A stretch of DNA of 64,000 nt from Desulfatiglans sp. (lineage in GTDB: Bacteria > Desulfobacterota > DSM-4660 > Desulfatiglandales > HGW-15), in contig JAAZBV010000102.1 of NCBI GenBank assembly GCA_012513605.1, forward strand, positions 1-64,000. Reading direction: 5' to 3'. The translations under genes and the position numbers were made by a program. The notes beneath the pieces were generated by a model. It saw only the letters and a list, made by a program, of their open reading frames with translations. It ran no database searches and was not told where the DNA came from. This document shows, piece after piece, positions 1 through 7,262 of this stretch; position 1 is the stretch's first letter, and the number at the start of each line of letters is the position of its first letter.

Positions 1-120
1 AAGGCTAAAGTTATTAGCCATAGGGCTTTTGGTTATCGTACTGAAAACACATTTAAGCTGGCTCTATATCATGGCTTGGGAAAGCTACCTATGCCAAAAT
101 TGACCCACAAATTCTTGTGA
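1..120 (+). pseudogene. ISL3-type transposase, C-terminal end (cut by window edge)
   Basis: The frame is open from base 1 to a TGA at 118-120. It encodes a basic tail containing AKVISHRAFGYRT and ending in KLTHKFL. This pattern (KAKVI-x-R-x-[FY]G[FY]R followed by a LYH-x-LG turn and a HKFL-like end) is typical of the C-terminus of ISL3 (IS204/IS1001/IS1165) DDE transposases. The 5' part lies outside the window, so completeness cannot be judged. No clear terminal inverted repeat was recognised just downstream. Confidence 0.7.
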
Positions 121-375
121 GGAGCCGTTTTTTTAAAGAAAGGGGTATGGATGTACTTGTGAATGAAAACTTATGGGTCTGGTTGCCTTTTATTTGCATT
201 GCTTTGGTGATACGTTTAATATGTAAGCGGTTTCATTGATATTCAATATAACTATACCAATGTTATGTGTATTTTGGGAATAAGCTTAATAAACCTTTAT
301 GCCCATAAAGATAGATTACATGTTACTTGTTATAACTGAGGTAATTTTCCTATTGATGAATTAAGAAATTCCAAA
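121..375. other. Non-coding AT-rich stretch after the transposase
   Basis: No convincing reading frame, RNA or promoter pair is visible between the transposase end and the GC-rich inverted repeat. The right end of the insertion sequence probably lies here but I could not identify its terminal repeat. Confidence 0.5.
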
Positions 376-494
376 CACTCCCCTCCACTTTGTGGGAGGG
401 GCTGGGGGAGGGGGAACTGCAGATGAATAAACAGAGCGAATATACTGCAAATCTTTTTCACCCTCACCCAACCTCTCCCCTCAAGGGAGAGGCG
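376..494. repeat. GC-rich dispersed inverted repeat, copy 1
   Basis: Two purine/pyrimidine-skewed arms of about 35 bp (376-413 and 460-494) are imperfect reverse complements separated by about 45 AT-rich bases. The left arm reads CTCCCCTCCACTTTGTGGGA and continues G-rich; the right arm carries ACCTCTCCCCTCAAGGGAGA. The same unit occurs at 49972-50072. It lies directly upstream of the acetyltransferase gene. Confidence 0.75.
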
Positions 495-532
495 CTTCAG
501 TTAGATCTTAATTCTACAACAGGGGTATAAAA

Positions 533-973
533 ATGGATATCCGTGAAATAAGATCAGATGAGCTTGTTAAGCTCCTTGGGCTTTACACTCACCTGCATGA
601 TGATGACACCATACCGGAACCTCATGTAATTTCAAAGGTCTGGGCGGAGATACAGACCAATAAAAACATAAAATACTTTGGTGTTTTTGAGGAAGAGGAT
701 CTGATCAGTTCTTGTACAATAGTAATCGTACCAAACCTAACAAGGTCGTGCCGTCCTTATGCGGTTATTGAAAATGTGGTTACCCATATAGAGCATAGGC
801 GAAAAGGGCATGGAGTATCTGTGCTTAAGGCTGCTATTGATTTCGCCTGGAAAAAGGACTGTTACAAGGTTATGCTCATGACCGGCAGACTTAATGAGGA
901 GACATTAAGGTTTTATGAATCAGCAGGTTTCGATAGAAAAACCAAGCAGGCATTTGTGATCAAACGAGCTTGA
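533..973 (+). CDS. GNAT-family N-acetyltransferase
   Basis: The 146-residue protein has the GCN5-related acetyltransferase fold signature. A central strand carries CTIVIVPNL (61-69) and is followed by YAVIENVVTH and the acetyl-CoA pyrophosphate loop RRKGHG (89-94, consensus R/Q-x-x-G-x-G/A). The C-terminal strand region contains ETLRFYESAGFD. Members transfer an acetyl group from acetyl-CoA to an amine; the substrate cannot be read from sequence. It is likely cytoplasmic, with no signal peptide or membrane segment. It stands alone between a GC-rich repeat and a long inverted repeat, so it is probably transcribed separately. Confidence 0.85.
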   Translation: MDIREIRSDELVKLLGLYTHLHDDDTIPEPHVISKVWAEIQTNKNIKYFGVFEEEDLISSCTIVIVPNLTRSCRPYAVIENVVTHIEHRRKGHGVSVLKAAIDFAWKKDCYKVMLMTGRLNEETLRFYESAGFDRKTKQAFVIKRA

Positions 974-975
974 TT

Positions 976-1040
976 TTCTCCGTGCTCTCCGCCTGTCCCG
1001 CCATAGCTTCAGCGAAGGCGGATGTACTCCGTGGTAAAAA
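976..1040. repeat. Long inverted repeat, left arm, flanking the O-methyltransferase gene
   Basis: About 65 bp here match the reverse complement of 1821-1888 with only a few mismatches. The core is the short palindrome CGCCATAGCTTCAGCGAAGG, which also occurs in altered form at 13168-13192 and 57722-57745. The outer part (CTCCGTG, ACTCCGTGGT) resembles the CACGGAG repeats at 44382-44520. Confidence 0.85.
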
Positions 1041-1043
1041 ATA

Positions 1044-1096
1044 TTACCAAATGGTAATTTTTCGGTCATATTGTGGTTATGTTTTTATGGTATAAT
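1044..1096 (+). promoter_or_regulatory. Promoter with three 11-bp-spaced GGT boxes (RR-type operator)
   Basis: GGTAAT (1053), GGTCAT (1064) and GGTTAT (1075) are spaced exactly 11 bp apart. A TATAAT -10 box (1091-1096) lies 16 bp after the start of the last box. The last two boxes cover the place of a -35 element, as in activator-dependent PhoB/OmpR-type promoters. The layout recurs at 4077-4120. Binding by the neighbouring OmpR-family regulator is inferred. Confidence 0.65.
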
Positions 1097-1122
1097 CTGA
1101 CAACTTAAACAAGGAGGTCACC

Positions 1123-1815
1123 ATGAAAAAGATAATAACACTCCCTGCAATACTTTTACTTTTTATCTCTCTATGTATCCCTTTGGTTAGCGAAGGGCAG
1201 CAGAGGGGCTGGTATGGCCGCGGGAGGGGCTCAATGTCCAGCGAAACACTGTCTGTGCCAAAGGATGCACAGGAGAAAAAGATACTGGATGTGCTTACTG
1301 AGATGGCCGATAACCAGAGAGGCATGCTGAATGTCCCTATGGATGATGGAAGGCTTTTGCGGCTCCTCGCCGAGACAATGGGGGCAAAACATGTGGTAGA
1401 GATCGGCACATCAAACGGTTACTCCAGCCTCTGGCTCTTACTGGCCCTCCGCACAACCGGCGGAATGCTTACAACCTTTGAGATAGACTCTGGCAAGGTA
1501 AAACTCGCAGCCGACAATTTTAAAAAGGCAGGCGTGGATAAACTGGTTACAATGATAGAGGGCGACGCACATAAAGAGGTTACAAAGATAAAGGAGACTA
1601 TAGATATACTCTTTCTTGATGCGGACAAAGAGGGATACCTGGATTACCTGAACAAGCTCCTTCCGCTGGTACGTCCTGGCGGGCTTATTGTGTCTCACAA
1701 CTGGGATTCCATGGATCAGGACTATATTGACAGGCTTACAAAAAGCCCTGATCTTGAAACAATTATCCAGAATGTACAGCTTGGGGGTGTTGGTGTGACA
1801 TTGAAAAAAAGGTAA
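1123..1815 (+). CDS. Predicted exported SAM-dependent O-methyltransferase (family 3)
   Basis: The 230-residue protein starts with a typical signal peptide (KK, then hydrophobic residues 4-22, likely cleavage near SEGQ). An Arg/Gly-rich linker follows, then a class I methyltransferase core of the COMT/CCoAOMT type. Motif I is VVEIGTSNGYSS (91-102), the acidic residue after strand 2 is E120, and the metal/substrate motif is LDADKEGY (165-172). N193 sits in SHNW. The family methylates catechol-like hydroxyls using a divalent metal. Export is odd, because S-adenosylmethionine is cytoplasmic. A good ribosome site (AAGGAGG, 1112-1118) supports the start. The gene is bracketed by inverted repeats and has a GGT-box promoter. 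Confidence 0.85.
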   Translation: MKKIITLPAILLLFISLCIPLVSEGQQRGWYGRGRGSMSSETLSVPKDAQEKKILDVLTEMADNQRGMLNVPMDDGRLLRLLAETMGAKHVVEIGTSNGYSSLWLLLALRTTGGMLTTFEIDSGKVKLAADNFKKAGVDKLVTMIEGDAHKEVTKIKETIDILFLDADKEGYLDYLNKLLPLVRPGGLIVSHNWDSMDQDYIDRLTKSPDLETIIQNVQLGGVGVTLKKR

Positions 1816-1820
1816 AGATA

Positions 1821-1888
1821 TTTCACCACAGAGTACATCCGCCTTCGCTGAAGCTATGGCGGGCCAGGCGGAGAACACGGAGTAAAAA
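1821..1888. repeat. Long inverted repeat, right arm, flanking the O-methyltransferase gene
   Basis: This is the reverse-complement partner of 976-1040, starting five bases after the methyltransferase stop codon. Together the arms enclose the gene and its promoter in about 910 bp. The arm could also form a transcription-ending stem using its internal palindrome. Confidence 0.85.
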
Positions 1889-1974
1889 ACTATAGTTAAC
1901 GTTAAATATTAACCTACGTTATTTGTGCCACAATAGGTTATTAGGAATTTACCAATGAAGTCAGGAGCACTTTA

Positions 1975-2646
1975 ATGCGGATACTACTGGTTGAAGACGA
2001 CATAAAGATTGCCTCTTTTATTGTAAAGGGTCTCAAGGAGGAGGGTTTTGTTGTTGACCATGTTGCAGACGGTGAGGCAGGGCTTGATCTTGCCTCATCT
2101 GAATCCTATGATGCAGCGATCATAGATATAATGCTTCCGAAACTGGATGGCCTTAGCCTTATTGATCAAATAAGATCAGGCGGAAGCAATTTACCTGTCC
2201 TTATCCTCAGCGCAAAACAGTCTGTGGAAGACAGGGTTAAAGGGCTCCAGACAGGAAGCGATGACTACCTGACCAAGCCATTTGCATTTTCAGAACTATT
2301 GGCCCGCATCCATGCCCTTATCAGGAGGGGCAGCAATCTGTCAGACACATCACTCCTGGAGATCGCTGACCTTAAAGTCAATCTCCTCACCCATGAAGTA
2401 ACAAGAAATAATGAAAAGATTGAGCTGCAACCCAGGGAGTATGTCCTTCTTGTTTATCTGCTTCGCAATAAAGATAAGATTGTATCCAAAACAATGATTA
2501 TGGAGCATGTGTGGGATTATAATTTTGACCCCCAGACCAATGTTGTTGAGGCAAGGATGTGCAGGTTAAGGGATAAGATAGACAGGGCCTTTGATAAAAA
2601 GCTGATTCATACTATACGTGGAGTAGGGTATGCAATTAAGGAGTAG
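1975..2646 (+). CDS. OmpR-family response regulator
   Basis: The 223-residue protein has a receiver domain (1-115) with acidic pocket E7-D8-D9, phosphoacceptor D51 in IIDIMLP, S79 and K101 (TKPF). A C-terminal winged helix (about 125-223) with LEIADLKVNLLTHEV and the RGVGYAIKE end is typical of OmpR/PhoB. AGGAG eight bases upstream supports the ATG. Its 3' end overlaps the histidine kinase gene by 17 bp, so the pair is translationally coupled. The regulator probably controls the flanking GGT-box promoters at 1044 and 4077, both in an arrangement this family uses. Confidence 0.93.
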   Translation: MRILLVEDDIKIASFIVKGLKEEGFVVDHVADGEAGLDLASSESYDAAIIDIMLPKLDGLSLIDQIRSGGSNLPVLILSAKQSVEDRVKGLQTGSDDYLTKPFAFSELLARIHALIRRGSNLSDTSLLEIADLKVNLLTHEVTRNNEKIELQPREYVLLVYLLRNKDKIVSKTMIMEHVWDYNFDPQTNVVEARMCRLRDKIDRAFDKKLIHTIRGVGYAIKE

Positions 2647-4063
2647 ATTTGGATTTTTCAATACTCTCTCGTTTAAACTTACCCTGTGGTATGCTACTAT
2701 ATTTTTTGTTTCAATACTTGCCGGTTTCTTTATATTCAGTTTGCTTTTAACATCCAAACTTCATAAAGATCTCGATGAAAACCTTAAGAATGAAGCAAAG
2801 GAGATTGCCCTGCTTATTGAGAGAAGAGATATCCATAAAGTACGGCTCGCCATGACCCTTGAGGCAGAGTCTGAAGGGGTTGAAAAGATATTTATCCGCC
2901 TGCTTAATATTAATGGCGAGACCATCTTTTCCACTGACAGCACTAACTGGAAAACAGGGCCAGGCAGAAGGGCATTAAATATTATAAAAGATGGGAGTGA
3001 ATACGTTTTTGAAACCATCTCTGTACCAGGGCGACAGGATAAGGTTCGCATATTATACAAACTCATTGGAGAGGATTATATCCTCCAGATAATGATTTCA
3101 ATGAGCAGCATCACCCGGTTCCTTGATGTCTTCAGGCAGTTATTTCTTTTTATAATGGGCTTTATGCTCCTCGTCTCCGCTGTTACAGGCTGGTTTATGG
3201 CAAGACGTGCGCTTATTGGTGTAGAGGAGGTGACAGAAACAGCCATCCAGGTAACAGACGGCCTATTTGATAAAAGGGTCAAAATAAAAGGGCACGGAGA
3301 AGAGCTGGACAGGCTTGCCACCACCTTTAACACGATGCTTGAAAAACTGCACACCCTCATAACTGACATAAAGGAAATCAGCGACAATATTGCCCATGAC
3401 CTGAGAAGCCCCATCACAAGGATGAGAGGGATTGCTGAAACAACACTTATGACTGCGGGCGAAAACCATGAATATGAGGCCATGGCCGGAAGCATTATTG
3501 AGGAGTGCGATAATCTTCTCACAATGATAAATACGATGCTTGAGATCTCAGAGGCAGAGGCTGGCGTATCAAAGCTCCATTTAACCGATGTGGATTTATC
3601 AAAGATCCTAAATGAGGCGTGTGAACTTTTTCAGCCCATAGCAGAAGACAGGGGAATAAGAATCATACAGGAGATAGAGCCGGGCACATCAATTAATGCA
3701 GACAGGGGAAAGGTACAGAGACTTGTCGCAAACCTCCTGGATAATGCCCTGAAATACACCCCTGAAAATGGAACTGTTACAATTATTTTAAAAAGCGATC
3801 AAAATGAGGCAATCCTTTATGTAAAGGATACAGGCATCGGCATTGCTGAAGAGGATATCCCCAAAATCTTTAACAGGTTTTACAGGTGTGACAGAAGCAG
3901 GTCTCTTCAGGGCATAGGGCTGGGGCTTAGCCTTGCAAAGGCATTTGTTCAGTTACATCATGGATCAATATCTGTTTCAAGCGAACCGGACAGGGGCAGC
4001 ACATTTATTGTTAAACTTCCACAAATGTATACCCAGGCTTATCAAGCATACAAATCTCTTTAA
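2630..4063 (+). CDS. Membrane sensor histidine kinase (CusS/heavy-metal-sensor type)
   Basis: The 477-residue protein has two membrane segments (about 15-42 and 168-190) enclosing a periplasmic loop of about 125 residues. A HAMP linker (190-245) and a HisKA domain with autophosphorylation H256 in AHDLRSP follow. The ATPase part has an N box (N368 and N372 in LLDNALKY), DTGIGI and GIGLGLSLAK. It senses an unknown periplasmic signal and phosphorylates the overlapping regulator. Overall layout is closest to CusS-like kinases, which report metals or envelope state; the signal cannot be read here. The 17-bp overlap fixes the start only approximately. Confidence 0.92.
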   Translation: MQLRSRFGFFNTLSFKLTLWYATIFFVSILAGFFIFSLLLTSKLHKDLDENLKNEAKEIALLIERRDIHKVRLAMTLEAESEGVEKIFIRLLNINGETIFSTDSTNWKTGPGRRALNIIKDGSEYVFETISVPGRQDKVRILYKLIGEDYILQIMISMSSITRFLDVFRQLFLFIMGFMLLVSAVTGWFMARRALIGVEEVTETAIQVTDGLFDKRVKIKGHGEELDRLATTFNTMLEKLHTLITDIKEISDNIAHDLRSPITRMRGIAETTLMTAGENHEYEAMAGSIIEECDNLLTMINTMLEISEAEAGVSKLHLTDVDLSKILNEACELFQPIAEDRGIRIIQEIEPGTSINADRGKVQRLVANLLDNALKYTPENGTVTIILKSDQNEAILYVKDTGIGIAEEDIPKIFNRFYRCDRSRSLQGIGLGLSLAKAFVQLHHGSISVSSEPDRGSTFIVKLPQMYTQAYQAYKSL

Positions 4064-4076
4064 AACATTACCAAAT

Positions 4077-4120
4077 AATAATCTTTTGGTCATTTTCCGG
4101 TTAACTCCTTTTTGTATAAT
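4077..4120 (+). promoter_or_regulatory. Second GGT-box promoter, same layout as at 1044
   Basis: Boxes AATAAT (4077, degenerate), GGTCAT (4088) and GGTTAA (4099) are 11 bp apart. TATAAT (4115-4120) again lies 16 bp after the last box start. The match to 1044-1096 includes the upstream ATTACCAAAT. It should drive the metallophosphoesterase and TonB receptor genes. Confidence 0.62.
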
Positions 4121-4150
4121 CCATAGTTAGTAGGGTTCTATGTAGCAATC

Positions 4151-4180
4151 TGTAGCGATAAGGCATGCCTTGTCGCTACA
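4151..4180. repeat. 30-bp palindrome in the leader of the metallophosphoesterase
   Basis: TGTAGCGA/TCGCTACA arms surround AAGGCATGCCTTG. The whole 30 bp is self-complementary with one pair of changes, which gives a strong hairpin. It lies between the promoter and the ribosome site, so it could affect mRNA stability. It looks like a member of the dispersed TGTAGCGACAAGGCATGCC repeat type. Confidence 0.7.
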
Positions 4181-4202
4181 TAATAGACAAGGAAGAGAAT
4201 AC

Positions 4203-5219
4203 ATGCGTATGCCGGGTATACAATATTTTTCAAAGGTTACAAAGCAACATCCAAAGATATCTCTATTCATATTCCTGTGCATAGGTTGTTTTATCGCATT
4301 AAAGATCTACTACCATATAACACCCCTGCCTGCAAAAAACTGGATAAAAACAAATCTGGAGAAAATAGCCATAAATGATCCTGCAAAATTTTCATTCGCA
4401 CTTTTTTCCGGTGGCAGGGCTGGCAGCCATATTTTCAGGGGCATACTGGAGCAGGTTGATCATGACCCTGAGATCGCTTTTGCTGTTAATCTGGGGGATA
4501 CTGTTTTTAAAGGGAAAAAATCCTATTATAAGTATTTCCTTAAAGAGCTGGAAGCCAAACTTGGAATACCGCTGCTTACTGTCATGGGTAATAATGACCT
4601 TTCAGGAGATGGTATAGAGTTATACCGGAAGATATTCGGCCCCTCTTATTACTCCTTTCGGGTGGGCAAAAACTTTTTTATCGTGATTGATAATGCAGGT
4701 CAAAACAGGTTCGATAATAAACAGATAGTATGGCTTGCAAATGAGCTTAAGGGGGCCGCCGGTTATGACAGCCGAATCATATTTATGCACAACCCTTTTT
4801 ATGATCCGGCTGTTGACAATAGGGAGCAATATATATCTGAAGATACCTCATCAAAACTGCTGGCGCTTTTCCTGAAATATAATGTTAGCCATATCTTTGC
4901 CTCCCAAAGAAGCGGCATTTATGAGGGGGACCTTGAGGGTGTACCATATACTGTAACCGGGGGAGCAGGGATTTCATGCCCTGATAAACGTAAAAGATAT
5001 GGCGCCTATCATTTTCTTAAGGTGAATATTGAAAAAGGAGCACTCAATATTGAACGTAAGGAGGATTTTACAGCAGGATTATACAAGACCAGACACCACA
5101 GATACACCCCTGCTGTTTTTGTGGATCACATGGCAAGGGTTCACTGGTTTGAAATATCTCTTTTGGTGATAATGATAATGGGAATCATAATATATTTTAT
5201 TATAAGAAAAAGGATATAA
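4203..5219 (+). CDS. Membrane-anchored degenerate calcineurin-like metallophosphoesterase
   Basis: I chose the ATG at 4203, which has AAGGAAG upstream. A TTG 33 bp earlier lies inside a palindrome. The 338-residue product has an N-terminal membrane segment (about 20-40), a phosphoesterase-like domain, and a C-terminal membrane segment with a basic end (IIRKRI). Recognisable motifs are NLGDTVFKG (GDxx), VMGNND (GNH[DE] variant) and IFMHNPF. The first motif (DxH) is replaced by SGGRAGS and the last (GHxH) by SQRSG. Several metal ligands are therefore missing and catalysis is doubtful. It ends 1 bp before the TonB receptor, and the two are clearly cotranscribed. Confidence 0.75.
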   Translation: MRMPGIQYFSKVTKQHPKISLFIFLCIGCFIALKIYYHITPLPAKNWIKTNLEKIAINDPAKFSFALFSGGRAGSHIFRGILEQVDHDPEIAFAVNLGDTVFKGKKSYYKYFLKELEAKLGIPLLTVMGNNDLSGDGIELYRKIFGPSYYSFRVGKNFFIVIDNAGQNRFDNKQIVWLANELKGAAGYDSRIIFMHNPFYDPAVDNREQYISEDTSSKLLALFLKYNVSHIFASQRSGIYEGDLEGVPYTVTGGAGISCPDKRKRYGAYHFLKVNIEKGALNIERKEDFTAGLYKTRHHRYTPAVFVDHMARVHWFEISLLVIMIMGIIIYFIIRKRI

Positions 5220-5220
5220 A

Positions 5221-7002
5221 ATGAAAAATATGGTTTTGAAAATTTGCAGAATGAAAATGGTTATTTTTTTCATCTTGCTGGTGGCTTTTATCAGCAAAAT
5301 AAGCATTGCAGAAGAAAAGAATTCGGCAGGGGTTAAAGGGTATATCTTTACTGCCGAAGATATCAACAGCATGAATGCCTCTAATGTTGCCAAGGTTATT
5401 GAAACAATACCCGGTGTCACAGCGCTTGGGGATGATAATGTATCCATCAACGGCTCTACAGAGGTTCTTGTGCTGCTGGATGGGCGTAATATTAAAGACC
5501 CAATTTCAGGGCGTATCAAGTGGGATCAGGTTTCACTCAATAATGTAGGCAGGATCGAGGTGATCAAGGGAGGAGGCTCTGGTTATGGTGAAAATGCATC
5601 AGGCGGTGTAATACTTATTACCTCTAAGCTTACAGATACATTTAGCGGTAATATCGAGGTTGCTGCCGGAAACATGAATTACAAAGAGTACAGCGGTGAT
5701 CTCCAGACACAGATTAATGGCATAAAGATAGGCGTAATGGGTGGGTATGAATACGATGATGGTTGGCGTGCAAATGAACATAAAGAGGTTACAAGAGGAG
5801 GCCTTAACCTCTCTTTCAGCCCAAAGGATGATATCTCATTCTCACCATCATTAAACTATCTGAAGGATATAAAAGGTCTGGGAGGCCCCTATTTTGCACC
5901 CACTCTCTATAATGAGGCAACCTTTGAGAGCTTTTCGGCCAACCTCCTCTCAAGTATAAAAAGGTTAAACAGCAAATCCATTTATACCCATTCAATGGAT
6001 CAGAGCATTGATGCCCCCCCGGCGCCCATACCCCACATAATAAAGATAACACCTGAGATATTCAGCCAGGAGTTTACCACCGATTTTACTATTTTTGGAA
6101 AGGCAGCGCTGAATACCGGAATAGGATATGAACATGCAAAGGTAGGCGTTCAAACAAATATCAATAATGTACAGTTGCCTGATGCAGAACATACAGAAAA
6201 AAAGGGGTGGATGTTCACAACATACAAGGTTTCATCTGAAGATAACATCTATTCTCTGTACCTCGGGCTGAGAGGGACATACTACAATAATTTTGATAAC
6301 AGCCTGAATCCTGAAATTAGTCTGGGTTACAAAAAAGACAATTTTGGCGCTATTCTTGGTTTTAACCTTACTGACCGGCTCCCCAGTTACAAAGACAGGT
6401 ATCGGTCAGATGCATTTGTAATAGCAAACCCTGGCCTGGAAAAGGAAGAGTTCACAAACTACAAGCTGACACTGCTCTACTCCCCCTTTGAGGTTCTTTC
6501 ATTCAATGTAACCCCATATTATACAGAGGTTGAAAACCTTATTGCCATGGATTCTATAATGACTGAAAACGGTCTGAGGCGAACCTTTGTCAATGTCGGG
6601 AGCGCTACAGAAAAGGGGGTTGACAGCTCTGTATCTTTTAGACCTGATCCAAGATACAATTTTTCAGTATCCTACACCTATAAATCTGCCAAAGATGATG
6701 ACACAGGTTTATGGCTTCCTATGAGGGCGAAACACAGGTTGCAGGGCAAGATTATAGCCTCACCCATTGAAAGACTTTCCATAAGCACAACAGTAAACTA
6801 TTCATCCGAAGAGTTCAGCAACAGTGAAAATACTATGGGTGTTGCCAGCAATTATGTAGTTGATGTGAGGGTTGAATATGATATTAAAAAATATAAACTG
6901 TTTTTCCAGATCGATAATATGTTTAACAAGGATTATATAATGCCCTTTCTTATACCTGCAAAAACAAAGTTTTATTTTACGGGCATAAAATATTCATTTT
7001 AG
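5221..7002 (+). CDS. TonB-dependent outer-membrane receptor (BtuB/CirA-like)
   Basis: The 593-residue protein starts with a signal peptide ending near SIAEE. A plug domain (about 40-140) carries VAKVIETIPGV, NGSTEVLVLLDGR and NVGRIEVIKGGGSGYGENA-type segments, typical of the plug. A beta barrel rich in alternating aromatic residues follows, ending in a terminal Phe (KYSF), the outer-membrane assembly signal. Such receptors import siderophores, cobalamin or similar ligands using TonB energy. At under 600 residues it is a short member. It follows the metallophosphoesterase by one base. No iron-box or riboswitch was seen; the promoter is the GGT-box one at 4077. Confidence 0.9.
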   Translation: MKNMVLKICRMKMVIFFILLVAFISKISIAEEKNSAGVKGYIFTAEDINSMNASNVAKVIETIPGVTALGDDNVSINGSTEVLVLLDGRNIKDPISGRIKWDQVSLNNVGRIEVIKGGGSGYGENASGGVILITSKLTDTFSGNIEVAAGNMNYKEYSGDLQTQINGIKIGVMGGYEYDDGWRANEHKEVTRGGLNLSFSPKDDISFSPSLNYLKDIKGLGGPYFAPTLYNEATFESFSANLLSSIKRLNSKSIYTHSMDQSIDAPPAPIPHIIKITPEIFSQEFTTDFTIFGKAALNTGIGYEHAKVGVQTNINNVQLPDAEHTEKKGWMFTTYKVSSEDNIYSLYLGLRGTYYNNFDNSLNPEISLGYKKDNFGAILGFNLTDRLPSYKDRYRSDAFVIANPGLEKEEFTNYKLTLLYSPFEVLSFNVTPYYTEVENLIAMDSIMTENGLRRTFVNVGSATEKGVDSSVSFRPDPRYNFSVSYTYKSAKDDDTGLWLPMRAKHRLQGKIIASPIERLSISTTVNYSSEEFSNSENTMGVASNYVVDVRVEYDIKKYKLFFQIDNMFNKDYIMPFLIPAKTKFYFTGIKYSF

Positions 7003-7026
7003 TATAGTTTTATCGGAGGTTATTTT

Positions 7027-7083
7027 ATGGAAACAGAAAAAAGGTTCAGTTCAAGGCGTTTTGCATCAGTAATGACCTTATGA
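7027..7083 (+). CDS. Tiny open frame with good ribosome site, possible gene remnant
   Basis: ATG at 7027 has CGGAGG ten bases upstream and reads METEKRFSSRRFASVMTL before a TGA. At 18 codons it is too short to identify. It may be a leader peptide, or the start of a regulator gene whose remainder has been lost, since it sits just before a palindromic operator and the efflux operon. No homology can be claimed. Confidence 0.3.
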   Translation: METEKRFSSRRFASVMTL

Positions 7084-7122
7084 AGGCCATGTGACTCCGG
7101 GAGTAATAATTTTTTATTTGTT

Positions 7123-7140
7123 TATATTGAGCTCAATATA
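7123..7140. promoter_or_regulatory. Perfect 18-bp palindrome upstream of the RND operon (candidate operator)
   Basis: TATATTGAGCTCAATATA is exactly self-complementary. It lies 122 bp upstream of the adaptor start and just before a -10-like TAGAAT (7144-7149). This is the kind of site that dimeric TetR/MarR repressors use at efflux operons. No regulator gene of that type is intact nearby. Confidence 0.5.
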
Positions 7141-7262
7141 TTTTAGAATAGGATCATTTTAAGATTTATGGGTATGTACCTGTTTCTTCTCCATGAAAGT
7201 CGTTCAGAGGAATATATTAGTGTCTGCATTCATAAATCTCACAGACAAGGAAGAAGGCAAAT

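Noticed and set aside
4170-4202. Upstream TTG start of the metallophosphoesterase
   Set aside because: The TTG lies inside a 30-bp palindrome and lacks a ribosome site; ATG 4203 has AAGGAAG upstream.
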